Shown piece after piece: positions 7,062 to 13,613 of a DNA stretch of 17,883 bases (positions are counted from its first letter, which is position 1; each line of letters starts with the position of its first letter). Source of the stretch: Oscillospiraceae bacterium (GTDB taxonomy: Bacteria; Bacillota; Clostridia; Oscillospirales; JAKOTC01). The notes beneath the pieces were generated by a model. It was given only the letters and a program-made list of their open reading frames with translations, was not told where the DNA came from and searched no databases. The position numbers and the translations under genes were made by a program. The stretch lies in NCBI GenBank assembly GCA_035353335.1, contig DAOPZJ010000008.1, forward strand, positions 41,991 through 59,873, written 5' to 3'.

Positions 7062-8147
7062 TCATTCCCTTGTCCATTTCGTGACTTTTTCGACGATCTC
7101 ATCCGCTTCCTGCGGGGTTGCCGCCGGAGTGCTCAAAAACAGGCCCTTGGAAGACAGCTCCGACATCACCGTTTCGATTTCATTGTTTTCGACATAGAGC
7201 CACAGGCCTTTCCCCGCGGCCTGCACTTTTTTCAGCAGGTCCATATACGGCAGCACGCTTTTGCCCACGCCGGGATAGATCTGCATCGCGTTCAGATTCG
7301 GCAGCGCGCATAATGCGTCCACATGCTTGAACGCGCCGACGCCGTCCACGTGGTACAGGGTGTTCGTAAAAAACTTCGTCTTCATTTCGATGCTCGGCAA
7401 AAAGATCTCATTGTACATCTCGCGCGAGATCATGTAGGCAAAATCATTTTGGATCGTATAAGTTTTTCGGTCGCCCCACATCCCGAGCCAATCGCAGACG
7501 CCGTTGTGTTCGCCGTCAACGATTTTGTAATAGTCATCGAATAAATCCAAACTGAGCTTGACCAGGTGCATATCGAAGTCGCGGACATAGTCCGGGTACT
7601 CGCACAGGTCGATTAACAATTCTTCGGTTCCGCGCAGTGCGGCCAGGGTGTCGCCGGAGGACGCAAGCAGGTATAACGTGGGAAGGCACAGCCCTTTTGA
7701 TTCCGAAACTGCGGTTTTCAGGCATTTTTCCTCGTGCAGCTTCCAAAAGCTGAACGGATTTAATGAAATTTTACGGTAATCATGCGCGATGATTTCTCCG
7801 TCGGATAACATCGGAAAGACCCAGGCCGTACGGTCATGCAGTTCGACGTCCGCGCCGATCATCGCCGCCATGGTGTTGGTGAACGGGTATCTCCCCGGTC
7901 TCCACCGGGGCACGGAATCGCCGGCCCAATAAGTGTTTTCCAACACAAACGCATTGGCTTCGTGAAAGAATCCGAAATCCGTCCACATCTCGCGGAGATT
8001 CGCACGAACCGGCGCTGCTTTTGAAATATCAATAGGCGCCGCCACGTTGACGCAGCAGCGGTCGACGATCTCCCGATTCCAAAACGCCCGATATCGCTCC
8101 CGCACCTTTTCCCAATCGGGTTTATATTGATATTTTACTGTCGTCAT
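7062..8147 (-). CDS. Uroporphyrinogen decarboxylase-fold protein
   Basis: The protein has 361 residues when started at the ATG at 8147, which has GGGGTGG six bases upstream. The frame extends 36 codons further up, but that stretch (MCRIIKTSHWLITL...) looks non-coding. GDTLAALRGTEELLIDL (165-181), the helix ISREMYNEIFLPS (240-252) and YHVDGVG (265-271) match URO-D superfamily members such as the corrinoid methyltransferases MtaA, MtbA and CmuA. His266 in the YHVDG block is a plausible metal ligand. Early landmarks of true haem HemE are missing, so a methyl-transfer or demethylase-like role is more likely than haem synthesis. No corrinoid-protein gene is adjacent. It follows the lipoprotein gene at 8239 by 91 bases on the same strand, so co-transcription is possible. 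Substrate unknown. Confidence 0.85.
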   Translation of the reverse strand: MTTVKYQYKPDWEKVRERYRAFWNREIVDRCCVNVAAPIDISKAAPVRANLREMWTDFGFFHEANAFVLENTYWAGDSVPRWRPGRYPFTNTMAAMIGADVELHDRTAWVFPMLSDGEIIAHDYRKISLNPFSFWKLHEEKCLKTAVSESKGLCLPTLYLLASSGDTLAALRGTEELLIDLCEYPDYVRDFDMHLVKLSLDLFDDYYKIVDGEHNGVCDWLGMWGDRKTYTIQNDFAYMISREMYNEIFLPSIEMKTKFFTNTLYHVDGVGAFKHVDALCALPNLNAMQIYPGVGKSVLPYMDLLKKVQAAGKGLWLYVENNEIETVMSELSSKGLFLSTPAATPQEADEIVEKVTKWTRE

Positions 8148-8238
8148 CCGATTCCACCCCATCGTATAATCACATGGATTTTTATATTCCAACAACAGCA
8201 CCCGGTTTACAGACAGTGTAATCAGCCAGTGAGATGTT

Positions 8239-9291
8239 TTAATTATTCGGCACAAAATGCAGTTTTTTTATCATGTCTTCGCGGGTGTCTTTATAGTAGA
8301 TGCTATACTCGCCCGGTGCAATTTTCAAATTGTTTTCTTCCATGTATGTACAGATGTTCGGAACTTTATCGGTATATATGTCATAAATATAAATCGTTTC
8401 TTCGCCTGCGAAACCCTTGTCTCTCTTCAATCTCGCGGCGTCATAAACGTCACCGTCTTTCACAACGAAATTGGGAACCTCTGTGACCTCGAGCGAAGAT
8501 AACGTATAACTGAACTTTGCTCCGTTATGAAGGTAAAATTCAATGCAGTCATCCGTTTTCCATTTTATAAAGGTACCCGAAACAACCGGATCTTCGTAAA
8601 AGAATGAAATTTCAAACAGCAATTCCCATTTGTCTTCGGCAATATCATAGAGGTATAAATATTGCATGGCTGGCTTGATCCAGTATTCCTCGGGATACAG
8701 TATGTTAAAGGTCACGATCTTTGTGCCGGCCGCATTCACGTCGGATGCAATAATGAAACTGCTTTCGAAATGATCACGGTAACTGTTATCCATGATATTC
8801 TTTTCTTGACCTGTCTCAATATCGATAATAGTTTCCCGGTCGATTAAGGCTTGCTCGTTATCGATCCATTTTACAGTTCTTCTAAACTTATAACCATAAT
8901 CCTTAACGAAATGTTCAAAATCGTTCAAGAACAGATAGCTTATGTAATATGTCCAGTCGGTATCCCAATAACCAATCTCAGCCACTATTTCAATATATTG
9001 ATTTTTTCCGTCGGGAGAGGTATGGACATTGTATGCTTCCACGAAATTAATGAACGCATCGTCCTCTAAATGCGGCTGCAAAAACGCCTTGTATTCATCG
9101 AGGGTATAAGGCGAACCAGACGGAACACTCGGCTGGCTGTAAATATCGGGAACGCTGTTTGTTTCGCTTGACTCTGGATTCGAAGCGGCGGGAATGCTGC
9201 TAGCTTCGCTTGACTGAGGTGTCTGCATACATGCGCTGAAAGCAAACAGAACCGCAAAGCCGATAAGCAGCCAATATTTCCGTTGTTTCAT
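8239..9291 (-). CDS. Lipoprotein, paralogue A
   Basis: The 350-residue precursor has a signal peptide ending in the lipobox FSAC (Cys21) and a Ser/Pro/Asn-rich linker to about residue 60, then a mature domain rich in aromatic and acidic residues, probably an extracellular beta structure. The start ATG is ten bases after AAGGAG. The first 21 residues and the upstream DNA nearly duplicate those of the lipoprotein at 9922-10770. The mature parts align only in islands, for example SPDGKNQYIEI against SPDKTQKFIEV, FLNDFEHF against FLNDFDHF, and a shared WID...TG region. This marks them as paralogues. No enzymatic motif is seen. Function unknown; surface exposure is inferred from the lipobox. Confidence 0.85.
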   Translation of the reverse strand: MKQRKYWLLIGFAVLFAFSACMQTPQSSEASSIPAASNPESSETNSVPDIYSQPSVPSGSPYTLDEYKAFLQPHLEDDAFINFVEAYNVHTSPDGKNQYIEIVAEIGYWDTDWTYYISYLFLNDFEHFVKDYGYKFRRTVKWIDNEQALIDRETIIDIETGQEKNIMDNSYRDHFESSFIIASDVNAAGTKIVTFNILYPEEYWIKPAMQYLYLYDIAEDKWELLFEISFFYEDPVVSGTFIKWKTDDCIEFYLHNGAKFSYTLSSLEVTEVPNFVVKDGDVYDAARLKRDKGFAGEETIYIYDIYTDKVPNICTYMEENNLKIAPGEYSIYYKDTREDMIKKLHFVPNN

Positions 9292-9368
9292 CTTAAAGTC
9301 GCTCCTTTTGTTTTGATATGAGAACGATTTTCATATAGGGTTGCGGGTCATAATCCGCACGGAATCCA
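9205..9368 (-). repeat. Duplicated promoter/signal-peptide block, copy A
   Basis: Positions 9205-9267 match 10684-10746 exactly over 63 bases, covering the signal-peptide codons. The similarity continues with small gaps through the start codon, the identical GGAGCGACTTTAAG leader and out to the GGAATCCA at 9361-9368 (10837-10844 in copy B). It is the best-conserved part of the two lipoprotein genes. A CTATAT-type -10 is possible at about 70 bases out, but I cannot fix a promoter. Confidence 0.85.
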
Positions 9369-9373
9369 TGCGG

Positions 9374-9480
9374 CGGGGACGGCCGCAGCGGGTGGTGGAT
9401 ACCCTTGCCTCCCTTGTTAAAGGGAGGGGGACCGCCGCAGCGGTGGTGGGATTCCGTCCCGCCGCAGCGGTGAGGGAATT
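9374..9480. repeat. Three degenerate CCGCAGCGGTGGTGGG tandem units
   Basis: GCCGCAGCGGGTGGTGG (about 9383-9399), GCCGCAGCGGTGGTGGG (9434-9450) and GCCGCAGCGGTGAGGG (about 9461-9476) recur in the same orientation. The middle one is the inner part of the left inverted repeat of the DUF559 unit. This suggests repeated insertion or slippage at this edge. Confidence 0.7.
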
Positions 9481-9915
9481 CATACCTTATTCACCAAAGC
9501 CGTCCTCACAACTTGATCAATATATTCGCAAACCTCGTTGAAATTGTGAGTTACTTCGTTATTCGGAATCCGGATAACCGTTATACCTCTTTCCTCAATT
9601 CTCGCAGTTCTGATCTTATCTTTCAGCATTCCCTGAACCTCATAATGCTGAGAACCGTCTAATTCGATCACAAGATTAGCCCTCGCACAGTAAAAATCGG
9701 CGATATAATAATCGATAACTTTTTGTCGGAGGAATCGAACCGGATAGTTATGTAAAAACGAATACCACAAGTATCGTTCTTCATTTGTCATTTCTTTTCG
9801 GAGTTTTCTTGCATTTGGGGTAAGAGCCGGATTGTGTTTATAATCTATCATATCTCACCTACGCTGAATCCCCCCACCGTTGCGACGGTCCCCCTCCCTT
9901 TAACAAGGGAGGCAA
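9405..9915. mobile_element. DUF559 gene bracketed by 50-bp terminal inverted repeats
   Basis: The left arm (9405-9454) and the reverse complement of the right arm (9866-9915) agree at 47 of 50 positions; each starts TTGCCTCCCTTGTTAAAGGG and ends GGGATTC. The enclosed 411 bases are almost entirely one gene, the DUF559 nuclease, with its stop 25 bases from one arm and its start 14 bases from the other. The outer 20 bases of each arm form their own palindrome. No target-site duplication is visible. The unit sits between two paralogous lipoprotein genes, its right edge 6 bases from the stop of one. It contains no transposase. Whether it moves is inference. Confidence 0.65.
9480..9851 (-). CDS. 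DUF559 (Vsr-like) endonuclease-domain protein
   Basis: The 123-residue protein is a complete single DUF559 domain, a member of the PD-(D/E)XK/Vsr-like nuclease superfamily. The N-terminal LTPNARKLRKEMTNEERYLW is the family's signature helix, followed by FLRQKVIDYYIADFYCARAN and LVIELDGSQH, whose acidic residues and final His are the likely metal/catalytic set. The end, RGITVIRIPNNEV, matches the last conserved strand. The start ATG follows AGGTGAGAT closely. It is flanked on both sides by inverted repeats (9405-9454 and 9866-9915) and has no methyltransferase or helicase neighbour, so it is not an obvious restriction system. Domain assignment is firm; biological role is not known. Confidence 0.92.
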   Translation of the reverse strand: MIDYKHNPALTPNARKLRKEMTNEERYLWYSFLHNYPVRFLRQKVIDYYIADFYCARANLVIELDGSQHYEVQGMLKDKIRTARIEERGITVIRIPNNEVTHNFNEVCEYIDQVVRTALVNKV

Positions 9916-9921
9916 AAAAAT

Positions 9922-10770
9922 TTATTTGCCGTAATATTCCCCGACATAAGGAATTTCTCTGAATTCTTTAGTGTAGAAATTATAACTCAATCGTTGCTTT
10001 TTTTCCGTGTTGAATGAAACCTCGTTCTCGTTTTCGCGTTTAAAATGGAGGCCGCTATTTGCAAAATATTCCGTATCAAATGGCCGCTCCGCCAACTCTT
10101 TCCATGCTCTGTCCTTTAAATTAAATTGAAACAAATAAAACACCATATCATAATCATCAACATATATCAGGGAATCCAATTCTTCGACATAAAGTCCCGA
10201 CCGCATATGCAATTCTATCATTCCTAAATACCAATGATTTATCACCGTCTTCCCCATATCTGTTTTTTCACCGGTTTTCAAATTTATAATAAACTCCGCG
10301 GCAATCGCCGCTGTATCAATGTCTATCCAAACAGCTCCGACAGATTCTTGAGAATTGTTGTCATAAACATAAAAGAAATGATCAAAGTCATTGAGAAAAA
10401 TAAAATTTCGATCTCCTATCCAATAATCGGGAGTACCCTCGGTTACCATTACCTCGATGAACTTTTGTGTTTTATCCGGAGAGGGATATTCATATACTTT
10501 ATTAATCGATAATATTGCGTTTTCAGAATGCTTCGAGAGGATCTCAATCAACTCGTCCTCATTAAATTGTTCTTCGAGATTTATCGTTGTCTCAGCGCTG
10601 TTGACAACACTGTTTACTACGCTTGATGTTTCGGAAACAACCGCGCTTGACAACGAACTCGAAACGGCGGGAACGTTGCTTGTTTCGCTTGACTGAGGTG
10701 TCTGCATACATGCGCTGAAAGCAAACAGAACCGCAAAGCCGATAAGAAAACAATATTTATATCGTTTCAT
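9922..10770 (-). CDS. Lipoprotein, paralogue B
   Basis: The 282-residue precursor has the same signal peptide as the gene at 8239, GFAVLFAFSACMQTPQSSE, with lipobox Cys21. A low-complexity Ser/Val/Thr linker follows to about residue 60, then a mature domain that shares scattered islands with paralogue A (SPDK..KFIEV, FLNDFDHF, WIDIDTAA, TGE). It is about 70 residues shorter because the C-terminal extension of A, including VYDAARLKRDKGFAGEE, is absent. The ATG follows GAGGAG by ten bases. The stop is only 6 bases from the right inverted repeat of the DUF559 unit. Function unknown; it is probably displayed on the outer face of the membrane. Confidence 0.85.
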   Translation of the reverse strand: MKRYKYCFLIGFAVLFAFSACMQTPQSSETSNVPAVSSSLSSAVVSETSSVVNSVVNSAETTINLEEQFNEDELIEILSKHSENAILSINKVYEYPSPDKTQKFIEVMVTEGTPDYWIGDRNFIFLNDFDHFFYVYDNNSQESVGAVWIDIDTAAIAAEFIINLKTGEKTDMGKTVINHWYLGMIELHMRSGLYVEELDSLIYVDDYDMVFYLFQFNLKDRAWKELAERPFDTEYFANSGLHFKRENENEVSFNTEKKQRLSYNFYTKEFREIPYVGEYYGK

Positions 10771-10844
10771 CTTAAAGTCGCTCCTCGTTTTGTTATGAGC
10801 ACAATTTTATATAGAATAGCGGGTCGTAATCAGTACGGAATCCA
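10684..10844 (-). repeat. Duplicated promoter/signal-peptide block, copy B
   Basis: This is the partner of the block at 9205-9368. It has the exact 63-base core at 10684-10746, the shared leader next to the ATG and a related GGGTCGTAATC segment upstream. The 44 bases after it, to the next gene, hold nothing recognisable. Confidence 0.85.
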
Positions 10845-10888
10845 GGCGGTGGGACAGGGACGAGGATGGCCATCGTATTTCGCCGCCG

Positions 10889-11194
10889 TTACCCTTTGTA
10901 GCCGTATTCGAGCAGGCGGCTGCGGCAGATCTCCCGCTCTTCATCGGTAAACAGCGGTTCGTATTCCGGTTTGATGACGTGCGCCTCAACCGACAGATCC
11001 AGACGCTTTAATTCAAACAGTTTTGTAAACCCGTATGACGGGTCTGCGGTATGTATCAGTTTTTTTGCCGTCATGACCCCGCCGTGGGTGTTGAGCATCG
11101 CCGCGAAATACGCCGGGGTGTATTTCAGTTTTCTCGCTTCCGCGCAGATTTGTTCCATGTCATGGTGAAACCGTTTTTCGAGTTCGCCCGGCAT
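10889..11194 (-). CDS. Small conserved hypothetical protein
   Basis: The 101-residue soluble protein contains FHHDMEQICAEARKLKY, LNTHGGVMTAKKLIHT, GFTKLFELKRLDLSVEAHV and PLFTDEEREICRSRLLEYGY. I recall this pattern, with the strongly kept GFT.LWE.GRLDLTVEA.V block, from many bacterial hypothetical proteins, sometimes as the C-terminal part of larger ones. It is not named as a functional family that I know. The ATG follows AGAGGG by eight bases, and a promoter at 11262-11290 gives a ~60-base leader. It stands divergent from the lipoprotein gene at 11492. No catalytic residues can be proposed. Confidence 0.75.
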   Translation of the reverse strand: MPGELEKRFHHDMEQICAEARKLKYTPAYFAAMLNTHGGVMTAKKLIHTADPSYGFTKLFELKRLDLSVEAHVIKPEYEPLFTDEEREICRSRLLEYGYKG

Positions 11195-11261
11195 TTAAAA
11201 ACCCTCTTTCGATCAGATTTTTCGCGTGTTATGGTCCCGTGATTTCTTTCACATTGGAAAC

Positions 11262-11290
11262 AGTATACCAAAAATTACATTAAATTGCAA
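11262..11290 (-). promoter_or_regulatory. Extended -10 promoter for the 101-residue gene
   Basis: On the minus strand TTGCAA (11285-11290), 17 bases, TGG-TATACT with the -10 at 11262-11267. The TG one base before the -10 makes it an extended -10 promoter. Confidence 0.7.
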
Positions 11291-11357
11291 ATATTTTTAA
11301 AGCCGGTAAAAAACGAGAATTTTATGTTGAATTTGCGCGCCGATCCGTTTCCGCCGG

Positions 11358-11386
11358 TTGACAAAATGTGAAAAATATGGTAATTT
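11358..11386 (+). promoter_or_regulatory. Promoter for the single-module lipoprotein
   Basis: TTGACA (11358-11363), 17 bases, TAATTT (11381-11386). It drives a leader of about 100 bases and stands divergent from the promoter at 11262-11290. The 67 bases between the two promoters hold no other clear signal. Confidence 0.7.
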
Positions 11387-11407
11387 ATAAACAGCGCTTT
11401 GAAAAAA

Positions 11408-11458
11408 TCCCCGAAAAAGTCAGAACGGACCTGCACAGGCATCTGCCCGAATCGGGGA
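11408..11458 (+). other. Leader hairpin upstream of the lipoprotein RBS
   Basis: TCCCCGA (11408-11414) pairs with TCGGGGA (11452-11458), closing a ~37-base loop. The GGAGG site follows 18 bases later. It could expose or mask the ribosome site or just be a leader structure; no known riboswitch is recognised. Confidence 0.35.
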
Positions 11459-11491
11459 TATGCGCTGACAGTAAAAGGAGGAAAAAAACAG

Positions 11492-11932
11492 ATGAAAAAA
11501 TTGATGAAAAGATCCGCTCTTGTCGCCTTGATTTTGATGCTGACGGCCGCATTGCTGCTGACAGGGTGTTTCGCAAAACCGAAAACCCAGGGCATCAAGA
11601 CCAGCGAAGGCGAGATCGTCGTCGGAGAACAGATGGCATGGCCGGATGCCGACATGCCCGGGCTCAGCAAACCGGACGCGACCATCGTCTCGGTGGTCAG
11701 GGACAACGCCTCCGGAAGCTGCATGGTGATCTTTTCCGATATGGCCGCAGACGATGCGTCAAACTATATCGCCGCTCTGAAACAGCAGGGTTTTGAGCCG
11801 GTTCTGGATATGACCGAGACGGACTCATACCTCTTCTCGGGCGCCAGGACCGACGGCGAGAACGTCACGTTCTCATACACCATCTCCACAAAAGAGGGGA
11901 CCGTCACCCATACGCCCGCTCAGGGCAGCTGA
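11492..11932 (+). CDS. Lipoprotein with one WPDADMPG-type module (DUF6591-like)
   Basis: The precursor has 146 residues from the ATG at 11492, ten bases after GGAGG. The frame is open 31 codons further upstream, but that part lies in the leader beyond the promoter start. A signal peptide ends in LLTGC (Cys26). The mature part holds one module, about residues 45-142, with WPDADMPGL, DNASGSCMVIF, NYIAALKQQGF, DSYLFSGARTDGENVTFSYT and KEGTVTHTPAQ. It is very close in protein and DNA to the first half of the lipoprotein at 15221-16036. The module resembles DUF6591-type lipoproteins of Clostridia (an aligned pattern of WP..., Y...LK..GF and DG..V..Y); that name is from memory. Its function is unknown; it is probably anchored outside the membrane. 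A good terminator follows. Confidence 0.88.
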   Translation: MKKLMKRSALVALILMLTAALLLTGCFAKPKTQGIKTSEGEIVVGEQMAWPDADMPGLSKPDATIVSVVRDNASGSCMVIFSDMAADDASNYIAALKQQGFEPVLDMTETDSYLFSGARTDGENVTFSYTISTKEGTVTHTPAQGS

Positions 11933-11987
11933 CAGACGGACTTAGATTAATCCCGGCCTGTTGGCCAACCATCTTATAAAAGCAAAG

Positions 11988-12015
11988 AAACCGGAGTTTA
12001 ACGCTCCGGTTTTTT
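11988..12015 (+). terminator. Rho-independent terminator
   Basis: Stem AAACCGGAG (11988-11996) pairs with CTCCGGTTT (12004-12012) around a 7-base loop, then a T-run to 12015. It lies 55 bases after the lipoprotein stop. Confidence 0.92.
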
Positions 12016-12040
12016 GGTTTTGAAGAGGAGGTAATCCAGT

Positions 12041-12339
12041 CGTCATTGCGAGGGGCTATAGACGTCTCGTACGCAGCTTTCAGCGCAACGCATCGTGCGC
12101 TCCCGTCATTGCGAGCGCCAGCGCGGCAATCCAGGCCTCTTCGTATATGTGCACTGCATTTCCGTAATTGCCGTGCAATTTGAATTGCCTTGCAATTTGA
12201 ATTGCCGCGCAATTTATTGCCTTCATCCCCTTGCGGGATATATCCCGCGTATATCCTCATGTAATGACGCGGGGTATCTGAATCACCGCGCAATACAGTC
12301 ATTCTGTCTCCAAATGAAAGGAATAAGAAATGTATATCA
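12041..12339. repeat. Gene-free stretch built of dispersed repeats
   Basis: CGTCATTGCGAG occurs at 12041-12052 and 12104-12115, the second followed by CGCCAGCGCGGCAATCC, a widespread dispersed-repeat motif. A related CGTCATTGCGAGAG stands near 2115. Tandem GCAATT units follow at 12175-12221. The last ~115 bases (12222-12339) contain TATCCCGCGTATATCC-type short inverted pieces but no gene. Open frames here have no plausible start and are repetitive. Confidence 0.65.
12175..12221. repeat. 17-bp-period tandem of GCAATTTGAATTGCC
   Basis: GCAATTTGAATTGCC stands at 12175-12189 and again, identical, at 12192-12206, followed by a shortened GCAATTTATTGCC at 12209-12221. Each full unit is itself palindromic (GCAATT..AATTGC). 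Confidence 0.85.
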
Positions 12340-13317
12340 TTAGCTTTTTACAATCCGCACGCTGTAATCATCGTAGCGCAAATCCATTTTATAACCTATG
12401 AAGCGGCCTAATTCAATATACAACAACATATCTCCGATATATTTCCCTTCTTCATAACTGACATATCCTGCGCACTCATCAAAATCATCGCCTTTTGTTA
12501 TTGTAACAGACGACCAACCATACTCGAATTCATCCATTTGCAAAGTTACATCATCAGAGATAATTGTTTTATGCTCCTTGTCAAAAGTATATTGAACATC
12601 AAGCCCATCTAAAAATTCAAACAGATCCATCTCAAGAAAAGCGTAACTCAATAAAGGTGCCGTCGAAAATGTTATTTCTTTTTCATTGATGAAAACTTTT
12701 GCGGGCCGGGGACCGAAGATTTTTAAAAACTCATCCTGTGTATAGACCTTCTGAAATATATAATCACCGTATTTCTCATTCGATAACGGCACTGTCATAA
12801 AATACGCCTGCGTTTCTGTGATCGCCGTAATGGCATAACCTACTGCATTATCCATACAATCTAAACTTACAATGACAATCTTTTGGATGTTCTCTATGCC
12901 GTTTTCTCGGAAACATTGTTTGACAGCGTCTTCATCACACAGAAAAGTAATCGCTCGTTGAAAGTATTCATTTGAGCTAAACTCATCCCATCTATTGTCC
13001 GGGTCATTGAGGGCAAGAAACGGGCCTTGCTGGCGAGATCCGTCTTCTCTTGAGATTCCGGTTACTAATAACTGACCGTTTTGCTCCTCAAAGCGACAAA
13101 TAATGTGCATATCCGGATATAAGTGATTGTCCCGGGGATTATTAATAAACTCAATGACGTCGTCGCAGCTCTCACCGCCAAAAGAATCTAAGCTCATATA
13201 TATTGGTTGGTTTTCGGAATTTGCGGAATTTATAGAGTTCGCGGAATTTACGGAATTTGTTGTCGCACATCCGCAAAGAAATAACATCGTCAGCAATATA
13301 CAGAGTGTCTTTTTCAT
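12340..13317 (-). CDS. AT-rich lipoprotein with NSxNSxNS linker
   Basis: The 325-residue precursor has a short signal peptide ending in LCGC (Cys17). It is followed by a repetitive linker NSVNSANSINSANSEN encoded by imperfect 9-12-base DNA repeats, then a mature domain with no motif I recognise. Features include INNPRDNHLYPD, an internal stretch IQKIVIVSLDCMDNAVGYAITAI, and a C-terminal beta-rich part with several paired acidic residues. The ATG follows AAGGGAG by six bases. The coding DNA is clearly more AT-rich than eno, mutY or the LuxR gene. It is divergent from the LuxR-type regulator at 13614, and the two promoters lie 32 bases apart with a palindrome between them, suggesting control by that regulator. 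Function unknown. Confidence 0.85.
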   Translation of the reverse strand: MKKTLCILLTMLFLCGCATTNSVNSANSINSANSENQPIYMSLDSFGGESCDDVIEFINNPRDNHLYPDMHIICRFEEQNGQLLVTGISREDGSRQQGPFLALNDPDNRWDEFSSNEYFQRAITFLCDEDAVKQCFRENGIENIQKIVIVSLDCMDNAVGYAITAITETQAYFMTVPLSNEKYGDYIFQKVYTQDEFLKIFGPRPAKVFINEKEITFSTAPLLSYAFLEMDLFEFLDGLDVQYTFDKEHKTIISDDVTLQMDEFEYGWSSVTITKGDDFDECAGYVSYEEGKYIGDMLLYIELGRFIGYKMDLRYDDYSVRIVKS

Positions 13318-13493
13318 ATTGATCTCCCTTTATATTAGCCTTTTTTGCTCGTTGCAAAATATCCTACAATTATCTGTCGGGCAGCAGTTGTTTTATCAAA
13401 TAATACATATTACATGGTGATTATTAACGTTGATTTTATTCTTTCATAAGCCCTAATCGTTTTATTGAGAATGTTTGCCAAGTGTTTACTTGA

Positions 13494-13522
13494 ATAATAC
13501 CCTTTCTCCTCCGAAATGTCAA
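13494..13522 (-). promoter_or_regulatory. Promoter for the AT-rich lipoprotein
   Basis: On the minus strand TTGACA (13517-13522), 17 bases, TATTAT (13494-13499). The leader to the ATG at 13317 would be about 170 bases; no riboswitch fold is recognised in 13318-13490. Confidence 0.7.
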
Positions 13523-13536
13523 CTCCGGTATTTTCA

Positions 13537-13551
13537 TAAAAGTTACTTTTA
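13537..13551. promoter_or_regulatory. 15-bp palindrome between divergent promoters (candidate operator)
   Basis: TAAAAGTTACTTTTA is a perfect odd palindrome with 7-base arms around T13544. It lies between the -35 of the minus promoter (ending 13522) and the -35 of the plus promoter (starting 13555). The position suits a regulator that controls both directions, possibly the adjacent LuxR-type protein. Confidence 0.5.
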
Positions 13552-13554
13552 AGC

Positions 13555-13583
13555 GTTACATCGTGCGGGCAATGTGGTATAAT
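13555..13583 (+). promoter_or_regulatory. Extended -10 promoter for the LuxR-type regulator
   Basis: GTTACA (13555-13560), 17 bases, TGG-TATAAT with the -10 at 13578-13583. Transcription would start near 13590, after the first in-frame ATG at 13563, which supports the start at 13614. Confidence 0.75.
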
Positions 13584-13613
13584 TTTACCGAATCAACTTT
13601 CGGAAGGCGACGC

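Noticed and set aside
8148..8255. 36-codon N-terminal extension of the URO-D-like protein
   Set aside because: It has no ribosome site and no resemblance to the family's start; the ATG at 8147 has GGGGTGG at good distance.
8127..8486. 119-codon plus frame across the URO-D-like start and lipoprotein A end
   Set aside because: It overlaps two well-supported minus-strand genes and is Cys/Arg-rich in the manner of an antisense shadow.
9405..9915. Classical insertion sequence
   Set aside because: There is no transposase, no DDE or HUH motif and no target duplication; only the arm geometry is IS-like.
11399..11491. N-terminal extension of the single-module lipoprotein
   Set aside because: The extra 31 codons lie in the leader just after the promoter, would bury the signal peptide, and lack a ribosome site, while the ATG at 11492 has GGAGG.
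12175..12221. Possible CRISPR remnant
   Set aside because: Units are contiguous at 17-base steps with no unique spacers and no cas genes.
13318..13490. Riboswitch in the 170-base leader of the AT-rich lipoprotein
   Set aside because: The stretch is AT-rich without the conserved cores or stable stems of known riboswitch classes that I can recognise.
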